A stretch of DNA of 64,000 nucleotides from Granulicella mallensis MP5ACTX8. Its GTDB lineage: Bacteria > Acidobacteriota > Terriglobia > Terriglobales > Acidobacteriaceae. This document shows, in pieces, positions 53,326 to 61,822 of this stretch. Both the position numbers and the translations under genes were made by a program. The DNA is taken from positions 1,550,001 through 1,614,000 of the forward strand of contig NC_016631.1 in the NCBI RefSeq assembly GCF_000178955.2, read 5' to 3'. Within the stretch, counting starts at the first letter, position 1. Every line of letters begins with the position of its first letter. The notes under the pieces are model-generated. The model saw nothing but the letters and a program-made list of their open reading frames with translations, made no database searches and was not told the DNA's origin.

Positions 53326-53577
53326 ATGGCCGATGACAGCAACATCCCGAAGAAGCCGCATGGCGCGCTCGGCGACCTCGTGAAAGCCGAGTCGATGATC
53401 CAGCTCGCCATTGCACTTCCGGCTGGCTGTCTCATCGGCTGGTTGGCCGGGGCGGCAGTAGATAAGCACTTTCATACCTCGTGGGTAGGGGTTGTAGGAA
53501 TTTTGCTGGGAGCCGTGGCTGGTTTCATTCAGATATTCAGAACGGCCTCACGCTACCTTAAAAGGGGAGGCAACTGA
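53326..53577 (+). CDS. AtpZ/AtpI-like small membrane protein of ATP synthase locus
   Basis: 83 residues with two membrane helices (about 22-45 and 52-70): SMIQLAIALPAGCLIGWLAG, AAVDKHFHTSWVGVVGILLG. This matches AtpZ (putative F0F1-ATPase subunit), thought to help assembly or Mg/Ca transport of Fo. The stop overlaps the next ATG by one base. First gene of the four-gene Fo unit, divergent from lysS. Confidence 0.82.
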   Translation: MADDSNIPKKPHGALGDLVKAESMIQLAIALPAGCLIGWLAGAAVDKHFHTSWVGVVGILLGAVAGFIQIFRTASRYLKRGGN

Positions 53578-53987
53578 TGCTCGCCCTTGACGGTTTTAGT
53601 GATGACGACTTCCGCCGGACCATGCTGCGCGCGTTGCGGCTGCTGGCGATTGTCACAGTGGTGGCGCTGCCGGTGCTGTGGTGGAAGCTTGGCTGGCAGA
53701 GTGCTGTTCTGCTGCTGGTAGGCTCTGCCATTTCGGGCTCCGGCTTATGGGAGTGGCTGCGGCTGATGACCGCCGTCATGGCCCGCATGGATGTTGGGGG
53801 AAAGGCCCGCCCGATGGGTCTCGTTTTGGTCGGTTTCTTCCTCAGATTGGGCCTGACCATCGTGGTTCTGTATGTTAGTCTTAAGTTTCTGGATGGTTCG
53901 GTTTACGCGCTCGCAGCGGGCATTGGACTGGGCATTTTCGCCCTTTCGTTTGAAGCTCTTCGTCTGGTCAAAGCGTGGACGGTTTAG
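53577..53987 (+). CDS. atpI: ATP synthase subunit I (AtpI family)
   Basis: 136 residues, four membrane helices (about 18-38, 40-58, 82-102 and 105-125). The pattern, size and position before atpB fit the AtpI family, which assists c-ring assembly; sequence identity in this family is low, so the call rests mostly on context. Coupled to the upstream atpZ by one-base overlap (TGATG). Confidence 0.78.
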   Translation: MLALDGFSDDDFRRTMLRALRLLAIVTVVALPVLWWKLGWQSAVLLLVGSAISGSGLWEWLRLMTAVMARMDVGGKARPMGLVLVGFFLRLGLTIVVLYVSLKFLDGSVYALAAGIGLGIFALSFEALRLVKAWTV

Positions 53988-54031
53988 CTCCCTGAGCGGC
54001 CTGAAACCCAGCCCTCCGACAACGATTCGAT

Positions 54032-54763
54032 ATGATGCCTCAGCTCTTACTAACCAGAACTCTGAACCACTACTTCGCCGGTCCGGCGAATGCGTTGCTG
54101 CACGCGGTGCATGTAACCCCTGAGTCCTATAAAGCCCCGATCACCAACGCTGTGGCGATGGAGCTGCTGGTCTTTGTGGTGCTCATAGGATATTTCGTGC
54201 ATGTGCGGCTGACCCTCAGTGTCGAGAAGCCGGGCGGTGTGCAGCACCTCGCTGAGATCACCAACGAGTTTGTCTCCGGTCAGGGCGAGCAGATCATAGG
54301 GCATGGGTATGAGAAGTTCACCTCCTACCTGTCGGCGCTGACACTGTTCATCCTGCTCTGCAACCTGGCAGGTCTGGTTCCGGGATTGGAGTCGCCGACG
54401 GCCAACCCCACGGTGCCGCTAGGTCTTGCTCTGATCACCTTTGTTTACTACCACTTTCATGGCATTCGCTCGAACGGTCCGGCTTACATCAAGCAGTTCC
54501 TCGGGCCGGTGTGGTGGTTGTATTGGCTGCTGTTCCCGATTGAGATCATCTCGCATCTTGCACGTGTGCTATCGCTCACGGTGCGTTTGTACGCGAATAT
54601 GTTTGCCGGCGATCTGTTGACGATGGCGTTCTTCTCGCTCATCCCGGTTGGCATTCCGCTGATATTTATGGGCCTGCATCTTGGTGTAGCTGTAATTCAG
54701 GCGTATGTGTTCATGCTGCTGGCGATGATCTATCTGTCCCTCGCAGTGGCGCACGATCACTAG
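54032..54763 (+). CDS. atpB: ATP synthase Fo subunit a
   Basis: 243 residues, five to six membrane helices. The essential Arg is in LSLTVRLYANMFAGDLLTMA, followed by the C-terminal helix GLHLGVAVIQAYVFMLLAMI with the conserved Gln. Earlier segments LSALTLFILLCNLAGLVPGL and PTVPLGLALITFVYY are family-typical. It forms the proton half-channels next to the c-ring. The next gene is atpE, 132 bases on. Confidence 0.95.
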   Translation: MMPQLLLTRTLNHYFAGPANALLHAVHVTPESYKAPITNAVAMELLVFVVLIGYFVHVRLTLSVEKPGGVQHLAEITNEFVSGQGEQIIGHGYEKFTSYLSALTLFILLCNLAGLVPGLESPTANPTVPLGLALITFVYYHFHGIRSNGPAYIKQFLGPVWWLYWLLFPIEIISHLARVLSLTVRLYANMFAGDLLTMAFFSLIPVGIPLIFMGLHLGVAVIQAYVFMLLAMIYLSLAVAHDH

Positions 54764-54895
54764 ACTTTGACATTCCCGCGAAGGGGTGCCCCCTCTTCGC
54801 GGTGCGATCTACCGCCGCTCCAGCGTGAGGGAGCCAGCACGGTGAGCTTCAACCACCCACTGGCGGCGAGATTAACGGGGGCAAGGAGTAACACC

Positions 54896-55201
54896 ATGAA
54901 GAAGCTGCAATATGTGTTTATGGCTCTGGCCGCGCTGCTTATCGCGACGCCGGCGTTTGGTCAGGAGGCCGCAGGTGCGGCCGCCCAGTGGGTTCCGCTT
55001 GCTGCCGGTCTGAGCATGGCTCTGGCTGCCGGTCTGTGCGGTCTCGGTCAGGGTAAGGCGACTGCTTCGGCTACCGAGGCTCTCGCGCGTAACCCCGGCG
55101 CTCGTCCTGGAATCTTCATCTTCCTGATTCTCGGTCTCGCCTTTATCGAATCGCTGGCTCTGTTCACATTCGTTATCATCTTCCTCAAGGTTCACGCCTA
55201 A
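54896..55201 (+). CDS. atpE: ATP synthase Fo subunit c with N-terminal signal-like extension
   Basis: 101 residues; subunit c is usually 70-85. The first about 23 residues (MKKLQYVFMALAALLIATPA, then FGQ) look like a cleavable signal peptide, as known for some c subunits such as that of Aquifex. The hairpin follows: helix 1 with GLGQGKATASATEALARNP, and helix 2 with the ion-binding Glu85 in LAFIESLALFTF. Gln52 and Ser86 are also present, two of the residues that form the Na+ site in Na+-type rings, though Thr and Tyr of that site are replaced. AAGGAG precedes the ATG. No atpF-H-A-G-D-C follow. Confidence 0.93.
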   Translation: MKKLQYVFMALAALLIATPAFGQEAAGAAAQWVPLAAGLSMALAAGLCGLGQGKATASATEALARNPGARPGIFIFLILGLAFIESLALFTFVIIFLKVHA

Positions 55202-55221
55202 ATCGATCTCGGAAACACGAA

Positions 55222-55245
55222 GGGCCTCCGCTGCGGCGGAGGCCC
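55222..55245 (+). terminator. Rho-independent terminator after atpE
   Basis: GGGCCTCCGC and GCGGAGGCCC enclose TGCG... as a GC-rich hairpin 20 bases after the atpE stop, followed by TTCTGTTTGTG. It ends the atpZ-atpI-atpB-atpE unit. Confidence 0.9.
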
Positions 55246-55319
55246 TTCTGTTTGTGCTTGTAGGGAGGTCACTAGCCGGTGAAGTGACCTATGCGGGTAG
55301 AGGCTTGCCTTTGTTTTGT

Positions 55320-55499
55320 CCTTGCTTTTCTAGTTGTCATTCCGAGCGGAGCGAGCGAATCTGCTGTCTCCCGTTTTTCGTGAGTGCCACCAAAACCTTA
55401 CGTGCCAGCTGCCTATACATCTCAGGGGGAGTACGAACAAAGAGCGGGAGGAGGCAGGTTCGCTCGCTCCGCTCGGAATGACACCAGAAAAACAAAAGC
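55320..55499. repeat. Inverted pair of R2 repeats
   Basis: Left arm 55320-55372 (CTTGCTTTTCTAGTTGTCAT then TCCGAGCGGAGCGAGCGAAT) is the reverse complement of right arm 55444-55499 (GCGGGAGGAGGCAGGTTCGC then TCGCTCCGCTCGGAATGACA). The loop is about 70 bases. Same design as 40335-40529. The stretch 55202-55598 holds this pair and two terminators, but no gene. Confidence 0.85.
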
Positions 55500-55549
55500 A
55501 ATAAAAGCAGCAGCAAAGTAGAAGCAAAAGAATCATAGGCAGCGAACAG

Positions 55550-55577
55550 AAAGGCCTCCGCCAAAGCGGAGGCCTTT
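55550..55577. terminator. Terminator after nuoN
   Basis: AAAGGCCTCCGC and GCGGAGGCCTTT pair around CAAA, flanked by A-rich and T-rich tails (TTTCTGCTGG). It lies 21 bases beyond the nuoN stop on the minus strand and can work in both directions. The stem sequence is nearly that of the atpE terminator. Confidence 0.85.
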
Positions 55578-55598
55578 CTGCTGGTGATTGGATAAGGG

Positions 55599-57125
55599 CT
55601 ATGGGGTGGTTGTCTTTGGCGGTGCCGGGGGCAGCGTCGAAACGGCCGGCGCGACGCTAAAGGCCGGCAAAGTCTCCGGCGTAGCCCGCTGGACGAGATT
55701 CAACACGTGGTTTGGCATGATGCCTAGGGCCAATGTTGCAACTGCGGCTGCTGCAATGGCAATGCCTGCCGGGATGGCAAGTTTGCGTGGGGACAGGAGA
55801 GTGGCATCTTCCCTGACCGGGCGGGCATAGAGCGCCGCCAGCAGGCGCAGGTAGTAGAAGCAGGCCACGCCGGAGTTCGCGAGGCCGATGATGGCCAGCA
55901 CGACATGCCCGTTGTGAATGGCTCCGGAGAACGCATAGAACTTGCCGAAGAACCCGCCGGTGAAGGGGATTCCGATGAGCGACAGGAGGAAGAATCCCAG
56001 CAGCGCGGAGAGCCCGGGACGCTTGAGGGCCATTCCGGTGAAGTCGTCGATCGTGCGGGCCTGCTCGTCGTAGCCCGAGAGCTGCGTGATCACGAGGAAG
56101 GCGCCGACGTTCATCGCCGCATAGGCTGCGGTGTAGAAGCAGGCGGCGGAGACGGCGTCCTGCTGGATAGAGGTGAAGGCCACCAGCAGGTATCCGGCAT
56201 GGGCGATGGAGGAGTAGGCCAGCAGGCGCTTGACGTCGCGCTGCATCAGCGCGCCAAGGTTGCCGATGGTCATCGAGAGCACTGCGAGGATCTCGATGAG
56301 GACGATCCAGTGGTCGCGATACATCGGCGCCGCGTTGAAGAGGAAGCGCAGCAGCACGGCGAAGGCAGCGGCCTTCGGTGCGGTCGACATCATGCCGACG
56401 ACCGGAGCGGGTGCGCCCTGGTAGACGTCCGGAGTCCAGACGTGGAAGGGAGCGGCCGAGACCTTGAAGCCGAGGCCGATGACGACCATCGCAATAGCGA
56501 GCAGCGCGAGCGCCGGGGTGGCTGTGGTTCCAAGGCTGGCGGCGATAGCGCCGATGCTGGTCGAACCGGTCGCGCCAAAGCAGAGTGCGATGCCGTAGAG
56601 GAAGAATGCCGTCGCGAAGCTGCCGAGCAGGAAGTACTTGAGCGAGGACTCGGACGCCGTAGCCTGGCCCTTGCGGAAGCCGGCGAGGATGTAGGTCGAG
56701 ATAGAGGAGATCTCGAGGCCGATGAAGACCATCAGGAGCTCGACTGAGCAGGTCATGAACATCATGCCGGTGGCGCCGAAGCAGACGAGGGCGAAGTACT
56801 CGCCGGCGTGGCTGACGGGGCCTTCGAAGTAGTCGAGCGAGGCCAGCAGCGTAACGAGAACGATGCTGGAGATCAGCAGATGGAAGAAAACCGAGAAGGC
56901 ATCGACCTGGATGGTGGCGTAGAAGCCGGAGATCGGGCCGGAGGCATTGACGAGCTGCAACTGGTAGAAGGCAGCGAAGCCGGAGGCCAGAGTGCCGAGG
57001 ATGGCGAGCCAGCCGAGGGGCTTGCGCGACTTACCGGGAGCGATCATCGGCTCGGCCAGCATCACCAGGACGCCGGTGACGGTGAGGATGATCTCGGGGA
57101 GCAGAGTGAGGAGGTTCGTGGGCAT
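55599..57125 (-). CDS. nuoN: NADH-quinone oxidoreductase subunit N
   Basis: 508 residues, about 14 membrane helices of the antiporter-like (MrpD/NuoN) family. Family features include LASLDYFEGPVSHAGEYFAL, the helix-breaking FKVSAAPFHVWTPDVYQGAP and RDVKRLLAYSSIAHAGYLLV. It forms one proton-pumping module of complex I. Its ATG overlaps the nuoM stop by one base. The C-terminal tail is rich in Pro and Thr. Confidence 0.95.
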   Translation of the reverse strand: MPTNLLTLLPEIILTVTGVLVMLAEPMIAPGKSRKPLGWLAILGTLASGFAAFYQLQLVNASGPISGFYATIQVDAFSVFFHLLISSIVLVTLLASLDYFEGPVSHAGEYFALVCFGATGMMFMTCSVELLMVFIGLEISSISTYILAGFRKGQATASESSLKYFLLGSFATAFFLYGIALCFGATGSTSIGAIAASLGTTATPALALLAIAMVVIGLGFKVSAAPFHVWTPDVYQGAPAPVVGMMSTAPKAAAFAVLLRFLFNAAPMYRDHWIVLIEILAVLSMTIGNLGALMQRDVKRLLAYSSIAHAGYLLVAFTSIQQDAVSAACFYTAAYAAMNVGAFLVITQLSGYDEQARTIDDFTGMALKRPGLSALLGFFLLSLIGIPFTGGFFGKFYAFSGAIHNGHVVLAIIGLANSGVACFYYLRLLAALYARPVREDATLLSPRKLAIPAGIAIAAAAVATLALGIMPNHVLNLVQRATPETLPAFSVAPAVSTLPPAPPKTTTP

Positions 57126-58729
57126 TAGTATTGTGCTCCCTTGTTGACCGGCGGAGCTGGCTTGTTGACTGCGGCAGCGGCGAGTGAGGGATCGACGAAC
57201 GCCCCAACCTGATGGGCATCCTCAGCGGTTACAGGATGATTGGCTGCTGCTGCCCCATAAGTGTCGATGGCCTGCATCCATACCGGCGAAGCGAGTCCCA
57301 TGACGAGAAAGAGAATGGCAAGGGGCCAGAGTTCGAGGTGCTCGCGAGCGCACAGGTCCCAGCCCTTAACTTCTTCCGAGCGAAGGCCGAGTTTGCCGTA
57401 GAAGATGCGTTGAATCATCCAGAGCATGTAAGCCGCGCCGAAGATGACGCCGGTGGTTCCGACGACTGTCCAGAGAATGTGGTTGCTGAAGACCGACTGC
57501 ATGGCTCCGGAGAGGATCAGGAACTCGCCGACGAAGCCATTCAGCATGGGCAGGCCGACCGCGGCGAGTGTAGTGATGACGAACATCGTCACCATCCATG
57601 GATGCTTGGTGGCGAGGCCGCCGTAATCGCGTATGTCATAGGTGCCATAGCGCTCGTAGAGCAGGCCAAGGAGTACGAAGAGCGCCGCGCCGACAAGCGA
57701 CTCGTTGAGGATCTGGTAGACGCCTCCATCAATGCCCATCGTCGTGAAGGTGAAGATGCCCAGCACGATGAAGCTGACGTGCGAGAGAGTAGAGAAGGCC
57801 GCGAGCTTCTTCAGGTCAGTCTGGATGAGAGCAAGCAGCGCGCCGTAGGCGATGCCGATGGCGCCGAGCGCGATCAGCCAGGGGGCGATGTGACGGGACT
57901 GCTCGGGGAAGATGCCGAAGCTGAAGCGCAGGATCGAGTAAAGACCGAGCTTGCCGGCCAGCACCATCACGGCAGCGGTAGGAGCTTCCTGGACGGCATC
58001 GGAGAGCCAGCCGTGCAGCGGGAAGATCGGAACCTTGACCGCGAAGGCGGCGAGGAAGGCCAGCGAGCAGAGCCAGAGTGCCGTGTGGTTCGTGGAGATC
58101 GCATGCTGTGCGGCCAGAGCCTGCAGTGTGGGCAGATCAAAGGTGCCGGTGCGGGCGTAGAGCCAGAGCATCGCGACCAAGAGGATCGCCGAGGGGATGA
58201 AGGCGTAGAGGAAGAACTTGATGGCGGCTTTACGGCGATTCTCGGTGCGGCCGAAGGTGGCGATGAGCAGCGTCATCGGGATCAGCGAGAGCTCCCAGAA
58301 GCCGTAGTACAGGAACAGGTCCAGCGCGAGGAAGATGCCGAGCATTGCAACCTGCTGGAGTAGGAAGAGCGTGTAGAAGAGCTTGGTGCGCTCCTTGACG
58401 GCGTTCCAGGAGGCCAGCACGCCGATGGGTGCGAGGAAACCGGCGAGCACGATGAGCCACATGGAGAGGCCATCGACGCCGAGGTGGTAACGAATGGCGG
58501 GGGAGGCGATCCACGGGCAGTTCTGCTCGAACTGGAAGCTGCCGCGAGCGGCGGCGTAGTCGAAGTGCCACGGCAGGTGGAGCGTCAGGCCAAGCGTCAC
58601 GAGCGTGACGATGAGCGCGCCGATCGCGTGGATCTTGGTGCCCGCGCGTTCAGGAATAAGCGCAAGCACCCCCGCGCCCACGAGGGGGGCGAGGAGGATG
58701 AGCGTCAGGATGGAGTGATCGAGGTTCAT
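57125..58729 (-). CDS. nuoM: NADH-quinone oxidoreductase subunit M
   Basis: 534 residues, about 14 helices. Typical NuoM signatures are YHLGVDGLSMWLIVLAGFLA, FWELSLIPMTLLIATFG (pump Glu in helix 5), FAVKVPIFPLHGWLSDAVQE (helix-breaking Lys segment) and LIQTDLKKLAAFSTLSHVSF. One of the three antiporter-like proton pumps of complex I. The C-terminus has an Ala/Pro extension (AAVNKPAPPVNKGAQ). It lies 72 bases after nuoL, with an R2 repeat in the gap. Confidence 0.96.
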   Translation of the reverse strand: MNLDHSILTLILLAPLVGAGVLALIPERAGTKIHAIGALIVTLVTLGLTLHLPWHFDYAAARGSFQFEQNCPWIASPAIRYHLGVDGLSMWLIVLAGFLAPIGVLASWNAVKERTKLFYTLFLLQQVAMLGIFLALDLFLYYGFWELSLIPMTLLIATFGRTENRRKAAIKFFLYAFIPSAILLVAMLWLYARTGTFDLPTLQALAAQHAISTNHTALWLCSLAFLAAFAVKVPIFPLHGWLSDAVQEAPTAAVMVLAGKLGLYSILRFSFGIFPEQSRHIAPWLIALGAIGIAYGALLALIQTDLKKLAAFSTLSHVSFIVLGIFTFTTMGIDGGVYQILNESLVGAALFVLLGLLYERYGTYDIRDYGGLATKHPWMVTMFVITTLAAVGLPMLNGFVGEFLILSGAMQSVFSNHILWTVVGTTGVIFGAAYMLWMIQRIFYGKLGLRSEEVKGWDLCAREHLELWPLAILFLVMGLASPVWMQAIDTYGAAAANHPVTAEDAHQVGAFVDPSLAAAAVNKPAPPVNKGAQY

Positions 58730-58744
58730 CGAGGTCCTGTGGTG

Positions 58745-58797
58745 GTTCTAACAACAGATCCCCTGCGGGGATGACAACAAAAAAACAAAAGCAAGAG
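58745..58797. repeat. R2 repeat copy inside the nuo operon (nuoL-nuoM)
   Basis: CTAACAACAGATCCCCTGCG then GGGATGACAACAAAAAAACA and AAAGCAAGAG. It fills almost the whole gap between nuoL and nuoM. Confidence 0.65.
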
Positions 58798-58801
58798 CAC
58801 C

Positions 58802-60841
58802 TTAGCGCAGATGCGGATGTAGGCCAAAGACAACGACAGCGATGACGGCGGCTGCACCCAGGGCGAGCCAACCGGCATAAGAACGGATATTGCCCGACTG
58901 CACACGACGGACGAGCCATGCAAAACTGCGAGTGCCTGCGGTGAGACTTCCACCTGTTCCCTGGACGAGGCCGGTATCGACGAAGTAGCCGAGGAAGAAG
59001 CGTGAAAATGCGAGCAGGGGAGTAACGATTACGGTGCCGTAGATCTCGTCGACCCAGTACTTGTGGTCGAGCAGGGAGTAGAGCGGCTTGAACTTCTCAG
59101 CCAGCGCTGTGGAGGTGTCTGGCTTGCGGACGTAGAGGATGTAGGCAAGGAGCAGGCCAAGCAAGGCGGCGAGCACGGATACTACCGCAAGACCGATCTC
59201 AGGGCCACGCGTCGCGGTGTGCTCGGTCACGGCGGTCATGGCCGGATTGAAGACAGGCTCGAGGAAGTGCTCGAACTCGTTATGGCCTCCAAAGGCGAGA
59301 GGAACGCCAACCCAGCCGCCGACGATGGAGAGAATAGCCAGGATGCCGAGCGGAAGCGTCATGATCCATGGAGACTCGTGGACGCCATGCGCGTGGGCAT
59401 GTTGGTGCTCGGCTTCGAGCACCAGCTTGGTGTCGTGGCGGGCATGAATTGCTGCACCATGTGCGGCGTGGACATCGAGCTCATGGTGGCCATGTTCTTC
59501 AACGTGCGATGGACCGAAGAAGGTTTTGAACCAGAGCCGGAACATGTAGAACGAGGTCAGGAAGGCGGTGAACATACCGACTGCCCAGAGGAGCTTGGCG
59601 AGAGGATTATCCCACAGGAAGGTCTGGTAAAGGATCTCGTCCTTGGAGAAGAAGGCGGCAAGGGGTGGCAGACCGGCGATGGCGAAGACACCCATGGTCA
59701 TCGTCCAGAAGGTGACGGGGATACGCTTCCACAGGCCACCCATCTTGCGCATGTCCTGTTCACCGTTGAGTGCGTGAATCACAGAACCGGCAGCGAGGAA
59801 GAGCAGTGCCTTGAAGAAGGCGTGGGTCATGAGGTGGAAGATACCGGCCGAGTAGGCGCCTACGCCGCAGGCCATGAACATATAGCCGAGCTGCGAGACG
59901 GTCGAGTAAGCGAGCACTCGCTTGATATCGGTCTGCACTACGCCGATGGTGGCGGCCAAGAGGGCCGTCGCAGCGCCGATGACGGCGACTACGGTCAGCG
60001 CAGCGGGCGCATGATTGAAGAGCACATGGCAGCGCGCGACCATATAGATGCCGGCCGTGACCATCGTTGCGGCGTGGATGAGCGCGGAGACGGGTGTGGG
60101 GCCTTCCATCGCGTCGGGAAGCCAGATGTACAGCGGAATCTGTGCGGACTTGCCGGTTGCGCCGACGACGAGCAGGAGGGCAATCGCTGTGAGGAAGCCA
60201 CCGGTGAGCGGGGTGGCGGAGATCTGCGTGAAGACGCTGTTGAAGTCGAGGCTGCCGAAGTGCGCGATCAGCAGGAACATCGCGAGCAGGAAGCCGAAGT
60301 CGCCGATACGGTTGACGACGAAGGCCTTCTTTCCGGCGTTGGCGGCGGAGTCCTTGGTGAAGTAGAAGCCGATGAGCAGATACGATGCGAGACCGACACC
60401 CTCCCAGCCGACGAAGAGCAGGAGGAAGCTGCTGGAGAGCACCAGAACCAGCATGAAGAACATGAAGAGGTTCAGGTAAGCGAAGAAGCGCCAGAAGCCC
60501 TCTTCATGCGCCATGTAGCCCACGGAGTAGAGGTGGATCAGGAAGCCGACGCCGGTGATGACGGCCAGCATGATGAGCGTGAGGTGATCGACCGTGAAGG
60601 CGAAGTTGACCTGGAAGCCGCTGACTGCGATCCATGGGCCGCTGACGGCCGAGAAGGTCAAGGGGCCATTGCCGAACTTCATGTAGTTCCAGAGCATCGC
60701 GACGATGACGGCCGGAGCTGCGGTGAAGAGCAGCGCAATCGCCGAGACGGCAGCGCGCGGCAGCTTGCGGCCGAAGGTTCCGTTGATCAGGAAGCCGGCG
60801 AAGGGAAGGATCGGAATGAGCCAGAGCAGTTGAGGATTCAT
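58802..60841 (-). CDS. nuoL: NADH-quinone oxidoreductase subunit L
   Basis: 679 residues with about 16 helices and the long lateral helix of NuoL at the C-terminus. Motifs include FTVDHLTLIMLAVITGVGFL, FVGWEGVGLASYLLIGFYF, GATGKSAQIPLYIWLPDAME, PVSALIHAATMVTAGIYMVA and QTDIKRVLAYSTVSQLGYMF. A His-rich insert at about 445-490 (HVEEHGHHELDVHAAHGAAI) lies between helices. Third antiporter-like pump of complex I. Confidence 0.97.
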   Translation of the reverse strand: MNPQLLWLIPILPFAGFLINGTFGRKLPRAAVSAIALLFTAAPAVIVAMLWNYMKFGNGPLTFSAVSGPWIAVSGFQVNFAFTVDHLTLIMLAVITGVGFLIHLYSVGYMAHEEGFWRFFAYLNLFMFFMLVLVLSSSFLLLFVGWEGVGLASYLLIGFYFTKDSAANAGKKAFVVNRIGDFGFLLAMFLLIAHFGSLDFNSVFTQISATPLTGGFLTAIALLLVVGATGKSAQIPLYIWLPDAMEGPTPVSALIHAATMVTAGIYMVARCHVLFNHAPAALTVVAVIGAATALLAATIGVVQTDIKRVLAYSTVSQLGYMFMACGVGAYSAGIFHLMTHAFFKALLFLAAGSVIHALNGEQDMRKMGGLWKRIPVTFWTMTMGVFAIAGLPPLAAFFSKDEILYQTFLWDNPLAKLLWAVGMFTAFLTSFYMFRLWFKTFFGPSHVEEHGHHELDVHAAHGAAIHARHDTKLVLEAEHQHAHAHGVHESPWIMTLPLGILAILSIVGGWVGVPLAFGGHNEFEHFLEPVFNPAMTAVTEHTATRGPEIGLAVVSVLAALLGLLLAYILYVRKPDTSTALAEKFKPLYSLLDHKYWVDEIYGTVIVTPLLAFSRFFLGYFVDTGLVQGTGGSLTAGTRSFAWLVRRVQSGNIRSYAGWLALGAAAVIAVVVFGLHPHLR

Positions 60842-60871
60842 TGGTTCTTGGAGGCTCTCTCGGTTTGGCAG

Positions 60872-60915
60872 GGAAGAAGCAGGTTCCCTGCGGGAATGAC
60901 AGAAAGAAATACAGG
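60872..60915. repeat. R2 repeat copy inside the nuo operon (nuoK-nuoL)
   Basis: GGGAAGAAGCAGGTTCCCTG then CGGGAATGACAGAAAGAAAT. It lies in the 100-base gap between nuoL and nuoK. Confidence 0.65.
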
Positions 60916-60941
60916 TGCAAAAACGAAGACGGCGTTTTGGA

Positions 60942-61244
60942 TCAGTTCTTCATCAGGTTGACCTGGTCAACATTGAGGGTCTGGCGTGCACGGAACAACG
61001 CGATGATGATGGCGAGACCGACGGCGGCTTCCGCCGCGGCGACGACCATCACGAAGAAGACGAAGATCTGGCCCGAGATCTGGTGCCACATGTGGGCGAA
61101 GGCGACGAACGTGAGGTTCACAGCGTTGAGCATCAGCTCGATCGACATGAAGATCGTGATGATGTTGCGCTTGATGAGAAACGCTCCTACGCCGATGGAG
61201 AAGAGGATCGCGGCGAGGACGAGATAGTAAGCGATAGGAACCAT
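60942..61244 (-). CDS. nuoK: NADH-quinone oxidoreductase subunit K
   Basis: 100 residues, three helices: [39 protein letters not shown] with the conserved Glu, and [19 protein letters not shown] with the second Glu. Normal size. Three bases after nuoJ; part of the membrane arm of complex I. Confidence 0.96.
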   Translation of the reverse strand: MVPIAYYLVLAAILFSIGVGAFLIKRNIITIFMSIELMLNAVNLTFVAFAHMWHQISGQIFVFFVMVVAAAEAAVGLAIIIALFRARQTLNVDQVNLMKN

Positions 61245-61247
61245 GGA

Positions 61248-61754
61248 CTAGAGCTCCTTCCGTGCAAGCACGACTGCACCGAGGATCGCCACCAGGATGA
61301 GGATCGAGGTGACCTCAAAGGGCAGCAGAAGGGAGGTGAAGAGCGTGTGCGAGATCTCGGTGATGTTGGAGACCGCGCTGGTGAGGTAGCCACCGAGCTG
61401 TGTCGTTCCCAACTGCTTCTTCTCGGAGAGGAACACGAAGGTCAGCAGGCAGAAGATGGCGGCAGCACCGGGGATACCCGCAATGTAGGCGATCTGCGAG
61501 CCATGGGTTCGTTCTTCTTCGCCGGCGTTCAGGAGCATGATGACGAAGACGAACAGCACCATGATCGCGCCGGAGTAGACGATGACCTGGGCGGCGGCGA
61601 GGAACTCCGCACCCAGCGACCAGTAGAGGACCGCCAGGGACATCATGACGACGATCAGCGAAAGCGCCGAGTTGATCGGATGGCGCTGGAAAAGGAGATT
61701 GAGCGCTCCCAATACGGCCAGCAGTCCGAAGATGATGAAGAGTGCGGTTTGCAT
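61248..61754 (-). CDS. nuoJ: NADH-quinone oxidoreductase subunit J
   Basis: 168 residues, five helices: FIIFGLLAVLGALNLLFQRH, NSALSLIVVMMSLAVLYWSL, EFLAAAQVIVYSGAIMVLFV (family core) and a C-terminal helix ending LARKEL. In most genomes nuoI lies between nuoH and nuoJ; here only 68 bases separate them and hold no frame for a ferredoxin-type protein. Confidence 0.95.
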   Translation of the reverse strand: MQTALFIIFGLLAVLGALNLLFQRHPINSALSLIVVMMSLAVLYWSLGAEFLAAAQVIVYSGAIMVLFVFVIMLLNAGEEERTHGSQIAYIAGIPGAAAIFCLLTFVFLSEKKQLGTTQLGGYLTSAVSNITEISHTLFTSLLLPFEVTSILILVAILGAVVLARKEL

Positions 61755-61822
61755 CGGCTAGTGATTTCCGGTCTTGTTGTATTTCTTGATGCGGTTCGTA
61801 CTGATTGTAAATGCGTTGAAGC

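Noticed and set aside
57212..58363. Long plus-strand frame antisense to nuoM
   Set aside because: Charged low-complexity translation opposite a clear NuoM.
59063..60961. 632-codon open frame antisense to nuoL
   Set aside because: nuoL on the minus strand has complete family motifs; the antisense frame is rich in Glu, Arg, Gly and Asp as expected from the complement of hydrophobic codons, with no family match.
61755..61822. A remnant of nuoI
   Set aside because: The 68 bases contain no cysteine-rich segment in any phase.
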